Positions 55,726 to 64,000 of a DNA stretch of 64,000 nt are shown here, in pieces. A program made the translations under genes and the position numbers. Origin of the DNA: Cladorhizidae sp. MBARI D1340-BT2. Lineage: Eukaryota; Porifera; Demospongiae; Poecilosclerida; Cladorhizidae. How positions within the stretch are numbered: position 1 is the first letter of the stretch; each line of letters begins with the position of its first letter. The notes below the pieces were generated by a model that saw nothing but the letters and a program-made list of their open reading frames with translations, was not told the origin of the DNA and made no database searches. The DNA is taken from assembly GCA_028752905.1 (NCBI GenBank), contig JAQNBH010000017.1, positions 30,348,823 through 30,412,822 on the forward strand, in the 5' to 3' direction.

Positions 55726-56257
55726 ATAGTCAGATTGGGCTGCCTGGCTGCATGCTAGTTGGTGCTTGACGGACACATTTTGTCAGCATCCACTCACCAA
55801 CTGTCACAGGTCGTCTGGTTTGTTGCAGTTGCTATAAATCAAGTGACCTCTGACCCTGCCCAATTGTACCACTCGATGTTAGTGATTGCAGCATTTCCTG
55901 CTCAACTCCTCCCTGGACTTGCAGCCAATTTGGTGGCTTGCAGCTGCTGTTTGGACGCCATAAGCTTTCATCTCTGCGCCGACGGAAATCTGCACTCCAC
56001 TCTCGGCATGCTCCATGGTGGAGGCAGGGCTCAGAAATTTGCGAGCATGCTGCAGTTGTTTACATTGGGTCTGCATTTTGTGGGAGTATTGTTTCATGAA
56101 TCTCATTATAGCACTTCCTCTAGTAACCAGACACCCTTGCGAAGTGACTGTTGTCGGCGGGCACCAAGTTGATTTCCATTTTTACCACAAGCGGGGGGCG
56201 ACTGATTTTTTTGCTGGGGGGTGGGGGGAGAAGCAGTACTGAAGCACCTGCAAGCGC
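55726..56257. other. Unassigned region before hAT relic
   Basis: A plus-strand frame after CACAG (55810) reads VVWFVAVAINQVTSDPAQLY and stays open to 56172. Its Leu/Ala-rich text has no known domain. It could be the eroded 5' end of the hAT or chance. Confidence 0.25.
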
Positions 56258-57777
56258 GTGGGTAAGCTCAGGGGTTCTGGGGACATACTCCCCCAGGAAA
56301 TTTTACATCCACTCAGATTGCTTCCGATGCAATATGGGGAAAATTGTTTGGTGCTTATACTGAATGACCAACCTGTGGAAATTATTCTACTACTCACCCG
56401 AAAAGCACCAACCCTCAAGGATGTCCAGATAGCAGTCCTCAGTTTACATGAGCTGAAAGTAGTCGAGCCTAGCAGCACAAGATGGTTGTCTCATGAGTGG
56501 TGTCTGCGTGCAATCAGTCAATACCTTCCTGCCATTATCATTGCTCTGCAGCAGCTCTACCAGACTTCAGGAGGTGCTGAAGCATATGGAATTTCACTTG
56601 TCCTGAGCTCTTCTGGGGTAGCCAGCATTAGTCTTTTGTCTCAAGTGCCTGACCTCCTTGCTAGGCTTAGTTGCCTCATGCCTGCCTCCTTGCTAGGCTT
56701 AGTTGCCTCATGCCTGGCCTCCTTGCTAGGCTTAGTGCCTCATGCCTGGCCTCCTTGCTCGGCTTAGTTGCCTCATGCCTGGCCTCCTTGCTAGGCTTAG
56801 TGCCTCATGCCTGACCTCCTTGCTAGGCTTAGTTGCCTCATGCCTGGCCTCCTTGCTGGGCTTAGTTGCCTCATGCCTGGCCTCCTTGCTAGGCTTAGTT
56901 GTCTCATGCCTGACCTCCTTGCTAGGCTTAGTTGCCTCATGCCTGGCCTCCTTGCTAGGCTTAGTTGCTTATGCAAAGGAGACTGCTGACCTCAGTCTGT
57001 TACCTGTGGTTCTTGAAAGCATCCTTAAAGAGCTTGAGCAACTTAGGGAAGACAACGGTGTTCTGAAGTGATTACACTGCTAGACAAACTGGAGAACGAT
57101 CATGAAATCTCGGTCACAAGTGGATGCTTGGCTCATAGCTGCAGGTGCTAGTGCACAAACTCTAACTGGTTACCATGCCAATGTTGCTCTTCCTTGCATC
57201 AACTCTTTACTGCACAACATACGTGACCAATTCTCGGGTGGAACTGTAGCTCTCCTGGTGTCCTTCTCTGATTTCAATCCCTCATCACTTCCTACACAGA
57301 AGAAAGAGACTATGGCAAAGGAAGTAGCAGCTTGGGCTGAAGTTTATGGCAGCAAGGTAAGAGGTGATGTTGAGGTGTGCACTTTCTCCCCGCCACCTCT
57401 TAGATTGTTGTTGAGTGGCGCTTGTTCAAGCAAGTGTTTATGCAAGAAAAAAAGTTGGTAATGGAAGAGAAGAAGACTACCCAACTGCCAACCTTAGTAA
57501 AAGTTCACATGGAAGCATCTGCAGCTTACACTGGAATCTTCCCAGAGATGTTCAAGCTTCTCCTTCTTCCCGTAGGAACAGCTGCAGTCCAGAGGTCATT
57601 CAGCGGCATGAAGCAAATTAAAACAAGACATCACAATGGACTGAATGATGCTAACCTGTCCCACTCATGAGAATAGCAATGGAAGGTCAAGAACTATCAT
57701 CGATCAACTTTGATGAAGATCTTGAAGTGTTTAAAGAGAAAAGTCGTCGAACCCAGCTATCATTCTACGACAGTTAG
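56258..57777 (+). pseudogene. hAT transposase pseudogene (ZNF862-like type)
   Basis: Ordered blocks in shifting frames. VVEPSSTRWLSHEWCLRAIS (about 56459-56518) is the TRW box. After an inserted minisatellite (56644-56969) come KETADLSLLPVVLESILKEL (about 56976-57036) and HANVALPCINSLLHNIRDQF (about 57171-57231). The hATC dimerisation box PVGTAAVQRSFSGMKQIKTR spans about 57570-57630. A one-base shift follows the NLSHS near 57665, after which the frame reads MRIAMEGQELSSINFDEDLE to a stop at 57777. No zinc finger or termini were recognised. The family is certain; the closest subtype is inferred. Confidence 0.8.
56644..56969 (+). repeat. 33-bp minisatellite inside the hAT ORF
   Basis: About ten units of CTCCTTGCTAGGCTTAGTTG then CCTCATGCCTGGC, encoding LLARLSCLMPG. 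Related hAT proteins have a single LxxLARLS-like stretch here, so one codon-phase segment was amplified. Two or three 32-bp units shift the frame. Confidence 0.9.
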
Positions 57778-59335
57778 TTGACATACACTTATTAGTGCCT
57801 GTGGATATCTCAGTGTTGTTGACATATATACACTTATTAGTGCCTGTGGATATCTCAGTGTTGTTGACACGCTTATTAGTGCCTGTGGATATCTGTGTTT
57901 TTGACATATATACACTTATTAGTGCCTGTGGATATCTCAGTGTTGTTGACATACGCTTATTAGTGCCTGTGGATATCTGTGTTGTTGACATCTGTGTTGT
58001 TGACATATATACACTTATTAGTGCCTGTGGATATCTCAGTGTTGTTGACATATATACACTTATTAGTGCCTGTGGATATCTCAGTGTTGTTGACATACGC
58101 TTATTAGTGCCTGTGGATATCTGTGTTGTTGACATCTGTGTTGTTGACATATATACACTTATTAGTGCCTGTGGATATCTCAGTGTTGTTGACATATATA
58201 CACTTATTAGTGCCTGTGGATATCTCAGTGTTGTTGACATACACTTATTAGTGCCTGTGGATATCTCAGTGTTGTTGACATATATACACGTATTAGTGCC
58301 TGTGGATATCTCAGTGTTGTTGACATATATACACTTGTTAGTGCCTGTGGATATCTCAGTGTTGTTGACATACACTTATTAGTGCCTGTGGATATCTCAG
58401 TGTTGTTGACATACACTTATTAGTGCCTGTGGATATCTCAGTGTTGTTGACATACGCTTATTAGTGCCTGTGGATATCTCAGTGTTGTTGACATACACTT
58501 ATTAGTGCCTGTGGATATCTCAGTGTTGTTGACATACGCTTATTAGTGCCTGTGGATATCTCAGTGTTGTTGACATATATACACTTATTAGTGCCTGTGG
58601 ATATCTCAGTGTTGTTGACATACACTTATTAGTGCCTGTGGATATCTCAGTGTTGTTGACATACACTTATTAGTGCCTGTGGATATCTCAGTGTTGTTGA
58701 CATACACTTATTAGTGCCTGTGGATATCTCAGTGTTGTTGACATACACTTATTAGTGCCTGTGGATATCTCAGTGTTGTTGACATACGCTTATTAGTGCC
58801 TGTGGATATCTCAGTGTTGTTGACATACACTTATTAGTGCCTGTGGATATCTCAGTGTTGTTGACATACACTTATTAGTGCCTGTGGATGATATCTCAGT
58901 GTTGTTGACATACACTTATTAGTGCCTGTGGATATCTCAGTGTTGTTGACATACACTTATTAGTGCCTGTGGATATCTCAGTGTTGTTGACACACTTATT
59001 AGTGCCTGTGGATATCTCAGTGTTGTTGACATACACTTATTAGTGCCTGTGGATATCTCAGTGTTGTTGACATACACTTATTAGTGCCTGTGGATATCTC
59101 AGTGTTGTTGACATACACTTATTAGTGCCTGTGGATATCTCAGTGTTGTTGACATACACTTATTAGTGCCTGTGGATATCTCAGTGTTGTTGACATACGC
59201 TTATTAGTGCCTGTGGATATCTCAGTGTTGTTGACATACACTTATTAGTGCCTGTGGATATCTCAGTGTTGTTGACATACACTTATTAGTGCCTGTGGAT
59301 ATCTCAGTGTTGTTGACTTATTAGTGCCTGTGGAT
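57777..59335. repeat. 41-bp minisatellite, about 37 copies
   Basis: The unit is TTGACATACACTTATTAGTG followed by CCTGTGGATATCTCAGTGTTG. Early copies alternate with a 45-bp form (ACATATATACAC) and with units lacking CTCAG. It begins exactly at the stop codon of the hAT relic. Confidence 0.97.
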
Positions 59336-59955
59336 ATCTTAGTGTTACTGGTTGTTGTTTCATGTCCAAGATTGTCAGTCAAATCTATAATTATATAAAT
59401 TAATCATTTTCAAGATTTCTGGGGGAGTTGCAATTGTAGGCCTTTCCCTTCTATATGAAACCCTGACAGGGACATAGTCTGACCTGCACTTGCATGCGTG
59501 ACCTACTAGCAGACATGGTCTGTCCTGTACTTGCACGTGTGACCTACTAGCAGCAGCTGTCCTCCTACCCACCTCAGACTGTGGCCATTGCCTTTAGCTG
59601 CCCTGGCTCTGGTGTTGTCTGAACCTGAAGTGGGTGGAGCAGATCTAATAAGTGAGAACTACAAGTAGATGACCTTTGTAGTACAGCTGCTCTTGCCCCT
59701 CCCCCCTCCAGTACAACAGTAGCTGGCTGCACCTTGGCATGATTGAACCTTAGGTATCTGACCCCTGAGTGTTGGATAATTCAGGCTGCAAGATTGGAAT
59801 GTTGTCAACCACAGCTATATCATATTCATATGAGGATGAAATTGACCACAAAAGGTACTCCATTTTGTCATGAAGGTCAGCCGAGTCCCCAAGCCAATCC
59901 AGAGGCTCACAGATATCAGACGAGCTAATTCAGGGAGGGTGGCATTGAGATTAAG
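59336..59955. other. Intergenic, no gene seen
   Basis: Unique DNA with one short duplication (GACCTACTAGCAGNNNNNGT at about 59500 and 59542). ATATGAAACCCTG at 59453 resembles a hAT-type terminus without a partner. Confidence 0.4.
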
Positions 59956-62900
59956 TGACTGCGAACCTGGGCGTGGTCTGTCATTAGGTCGGTAACCTGG
60001 GAGTGCTCTGTCATTAGGTCGGTAACCTAGGAGTGCTCTATCATTAGGTGGAGTGCTCTGTCATTAGGTTGGTAACCTGGGAGTGCTCTATCATTAGGTC
60101 AGTGCAAGTGCTCTATCATTAGGTCAGTGCAAGGTGCTCTATCATTAGGTCAGTGCAAGGTGCTCTATCATTAGGTCAGTGCAAGGTACTCTATCATTAG
60201 GTCAGTGCAAGGTTCTCTATCATTAGGTCAGTGCAAGGTTCTCTATCATTAGGTCAGTGCAAGGTGCTCTATCATTAGGTCAGTGCAAGGTACTCTATCA
60301 TTAGGTCAGTGCAAGTGCTCTATCATTAGGTCAGTGCAAGGTGCTCTATCATTAGGTCAGTGCAAGGTGCTCTATCATTAGGTCAGTGCAAGGTACTCTA
60401 TCATTAGGTCAGTGCAAGGTACTCTATCATTAGGTCAGTGCAAGGTACTCTATCATTAGGTCAGTGCAAGGTGCTCTATCATTAGGTCAGTGCAAGGTAC
60501 TCTATCATTAGGTCAGTGCAAGGTGCTCTATCATTAGGTCAGTGCAAGGTGCTCTATCATTAGGTCAGTGCAAGGTACTCTATCATTAGGTCAGTGCAAG
60601 GTGCTCTATCATTAGGTCAGTGCAAGGTGCTCTATCATTAGGTCAGTGCAAGGTACTCTATCATTAGGTCAGTGCAAGGTACTCTATCATTAGGTCAGTG
60701 CAAGGTACTCTATCATTAGGTCAGTGCAAGGTTCTCTATCATTAGGTCAGTGCAAGGTTCTCTATCATTAGGTCAGTGCAAGGTTCTCTATCATTAGGTC
60801 AGTGCAAGGTGCTCTATCATTAGGTCAGTGCAAGGTACTCTATCATTAGGTCAGTGCAAGGTTCTCTATCATTAGGTCAGTGCAAGGTTCTCTATCATTA
60901 GGTCAGTGCAAGGTGCTCTATCATTAGGTCAGTGCAAGGTGCTCTATCATTAGGTCAGTGCAAGGTTCTCTATCATTAGGTCAGTGCAAGGTGCTCTATC
61001 ATTAGGTCAGTGCAAGGTACTCTATCATTAGGTCAGTGCAAGGTACTCTATCATTAGGTCAGTGCAAGGTACTCTATCATTAGGTCAGTGCAAGGTGCTC
61101 TATCATTAGGTCAGTGCAAGGTACTCTATCATTAGGTCAGTGCAAGGTGCTCTATCATTAGGTCAGTGCAAGGTACTCTATCATTAGGTCAGTGCAAGGT
61201 TCTCTATCATTAGGTCAGTGCAAGGTACTCTATCATTAGGTCAGTGCAAGGTACTCTATCATTAGGTCAGTGCAAGGTGCTCTATCATTAGGTCAGTGCA
61301 AGGTACTCTATCATTAGGTAAGTGCAAGGTGCTCTATCATTAGGTCAGTGCAAGGTACTCTATCATTAGGACAGTGCAAGGTACTCTATCATTAGGTCAG
61401 TGCAAGGTGCTCTATCATTAGGTCAGTGCAAGGTTCTCTATCATTAGGTCAGTGCAAGGTGCTCTATCATTAGGTCAGTGCAAGGTTCTCTATCATTAGG
61501 TCAGTGCAAGTGCTCTATCATTAGGTCAGTGCAAGGGACTCTATCATTAGGTCAGTGCAAGGTACTCTATCATTAGGTCAGTGCAAGGTGCTCTATCATT
61601 AGGTCAGTGCAAGGTACTCTATCATTAGGTCAGTGCAAGGTACTCTATCATTAGGTCAGTGCAAGTGCTCTATCATTAGGTCAGTGCAAGGTACTCTATC
61701 ATTAGGTCAGTGCAAGGTGCTCTATCATTAGGTCAGTGCAAGGTACTCTATCATTAGGTAAGTGCAAGGTGCTCTATCATTAGGTAAGTGCAAGGTGCTC
61801 TATCATTAGGTCAGTGCAAGGTACTCTATCATTAGGTCAGTGCAAGGTGCTCTATCATTAGGTCAGTGCAAGGTACTCTATCATTAGGTAAGTGCAAGGT
61901 GCTCTATCATTAGGCCAGTGCAAGGTACTCTATCATTAGGCCAGTGCAAGGTACTCTATCATTAGGTCAGTGCAAGGTGCTCTATCATTAGGTCAGTGCA
62001 AGGTACTCTATCATTAGGTAAGTGCAAGGTACTCTATCATTAGGTCAGTGCAAGGTACTCTATCATTAGGTCAGTGCAAGGTGCTCTATCATTAGGTCAG
62101 TGCAAGGTTCTCTATCATTAGGTCAGTGCAAGGTACTCTATCATTAGGTCAGTGCAAGGTGCTCTATCATTAGGTCAGTGCAAGGTGCTCTATCATTAGG
62201 CCAGTGCAAGGTTCTCTATCATTAGGTCAGTGCAAGTGCTCTATCATTAGGTCAGTGCAAGGTACTCTATCATTAGGACAGTGCAAGGTACTCTATCATT
62301 AGGTCAGTGCAAGTGCTCTATCATTAGGTCAGTGCAAGGTACTCTATCATTAGGTCAGTGCAAGTGCTCTATCATTAGGTCAGTGCAAGGTACTCTATCA
62401 TTAGGTCAGTGCAAGGTTCTCTATCATTAGGTCAGTGCAAGGTACTCTATCATTAGGTCAGTGCAAGGTGCTCTATCATTAGGTCAGTGCAAGGTGCTCT
62501 ATCATTAGGTCAGTGCAAGGTACTCTATCATTAGGTCAGTGCAAGGTACTCTATCATTAGGTCAGTGCAAGGTACTCTATCATTAGGTCAGTGCAAGGTT
62601 CTCTATCATTAGGTCAGTGCAAGGTGCTCTATCATTAGGCCAGTGCAAGGTGCTCTATCATTAGGCCAGTGCAAGGTACTCTATCATTAGGTCAGTGCAA
62701 GGTACTCTATCATTAGGTCAGTGCAAGTGCTCTATCATTAGGTCAGTGCAAGGTACTCTATCATTAGGTCAGTGCAAGGTGCTCTATCATTAGGTCAGTG
62801 CAAGGTACTCTATCATTAGATCAGTGCAAGGTGCTCTATCATTAGGTCAGTGCAAGGTGCTCTATCATTAGGTCAGTGCAAGGTACTCTATCATTAGGTC

Positions 62901-64000
62901 AGTGCAAGGTACTCTATCATTAGGTCAGTGCAAGGTGCTCTATCATTAGGTCAGTGCAAGGTGCTCTATCATTAGGTCAGTGCAAGGTACTCTATCATTA
63001 GGTCAGTGCAAGGTGCTCTATCATTAGGTCAGTGCAAGGTGCTCTATCATTAGGTCAGTGCAAGGTACTCTATCATTAGGTCAGTGCAAGTGCTCTATCA
63101 TTAGGTCAGTGCAAGGTGCTCTATCATTAGGTCAGTGCAAGTGCTCTATCATTAGGTCAGTGCAAGGTACTCTATCATTAGGTCAGTGCAAGGTACTCTA
63201 TCATTAGGTCAGTGCAAGGTGCTCTATCATTAGGTCAGTGCAAGGTGCTCTATCATTAGGTCAGTGCAAGGTACTCTATCATTAGGTCAGTGCAAGGTAC
63301 TCTATCATTAGGTCAGTGCAAGGTGCTCTATCATTAGGTCAGTGCAAGTGCTCTATCATTAGGTCAGTGCAAGGTACTCTATCATTAGGTCAGTGCAAGT
63401 GCTCTATCATTAGGTCAGTGCAAGGTACTCTATCATTAGGTCAGTGCAAGGTTCTCTATCATTAGGTCAGTGCAAGGTACTCTATCATTAGGTCAGTGCA
63501 AGGTGCTCTATCATTAGGTCAGTGCAAGGTGCTCTATCATTAGGTCAGTGCAAGGTGCTCTATCATTAGGTCAGTGCAAGGTACTCTATCATTAGGTCAG
63601 TGCAAGGTGCTCTATCATTAGGCCAGTGCAAGGTACTCTATCATTAGGTCAGTGCAAGGTACTCTATCATTAGGTCAGTGCAAGGTGCTCTATCATTAGG
63701 CCAGTGCAAGGTACTCTATCATTAGGCCAGTGCAAGGTGCTCTATCATTAGGTCAGTGCAAGGTACTCTATCATTAGGACAGTGCAAGGTTCTCTATCAT
63801 TAGGTCAGTGCAAGGTACTCTATCATTAGGTCAGTGCAAGGTACTCTATCATTAGGTCAGTGCAAGGTGCTCTATCATTAGGCCAGTGCAAGGTGCTCTA
63901 TCATTAGGTCAGTGCAAGGTGCTCTATCATTAGGTCAGTGCAAGGTGCTCTATCATTAGGTCAGTGCAAGGTGCTCTATCATTAGGTCAGTGCAAGGTGC
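59956..64000. repeat. 26-bp satellite running off the window
   Basis: After a few ~30-bp founder units (GGTAACCTGGGAGTGCTCTN, 59985-60090), the array settles on GGTCAGTGCAAGGTNCTCTA plus TCATTA, about 150 copies. N is mainly G or A, less often T. Minor variants lose one G (25 bp) or change GGTCAG to GGCCAG, GGTAAG or GGACAG. No other sequence interrupts it for 4 kb. Confidence 0.98.

Noticed and set aside
54653..55769. Three overlapping ~350-codon ORFs, the longest outside the retrotransposon
   Set aside because: They are translations of a stop-free 19-bp repeat in all three frames; there is no gene structure.
57731..58416. Long ORFs on both strands
   Set aside because: They are produced by the 41-bp minisatellite; both strands are open at once.

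Overview
The window looks like nuclear DNA of an animal, most probably an early-branching marine invertebrate such as a sponge. The host genes are split by short introns with GT/AG borders. The one host gene I can name, MEAF6 (minus strand, exons between 29782 and 26254), is a eukaryotic chromatin-complex subunit. The rest is dominated by decayed retrotransposons, hAT-type DNA transposons, miniature inverted-repeat elements and an unusual number of tandem arrays. I see no rRNA, tRNA, CRISPR or prokaryotic operon structure. The sponge assignment is inference; the sequence gives no decisive marker.

Layout. 1-4057: higher-order satellite with a ~907-bp unit. 5160-9130: LINE pieces (one with a 5' inversion) around a dead hAT element. 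9238-14625: direct and inverted copies of a ~190-bp module, with promoter-like first-exon modules and a two-exon zinc-finger mini-gene (11578-11929). 14629-15163: 53-bp satellite ending in a large palindrome. 17364-20245: a four-coding-exon gene for a coiled-coil, acidic-linker and PD-(D/E)XK-nuclease-like protein. 22470-26099: a LINE scrap and an almost intact retrotransposon with a restriction-like endonuclease, broken by one frameshift. 26254-29977: MEAF6, a short bidirectional promoter and a possible divergent first exon. 30526-36010: nested LINEs, a dead hAT, an RT relic and a 33-bp minisatellite. 36317-53964: islands of exon-like sequence (mostly unidentified) between minisatellites and MITEs. 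54722-64000: a 19-bp array, a dead hAT with an internal minisatellite, a 41-bp array, and a 26-bp array that runs off the end.

Two signals cut across the annotation. The 11-mer GGTAAAGGRTC recurs seven times, far more often than chance (about 0.06 expected), and several copies lie just upstream of predicted gene starts in the matching orientation. A zinc-finger pattern C-x2-C-x14-HGP-x4-C is shared by the mini-gene at 11578 and by the N-terminus of the retrotransposon at 23219. Most arrays keep an exact unit length while alternating sequence variants, which suggests repeated local amplification.
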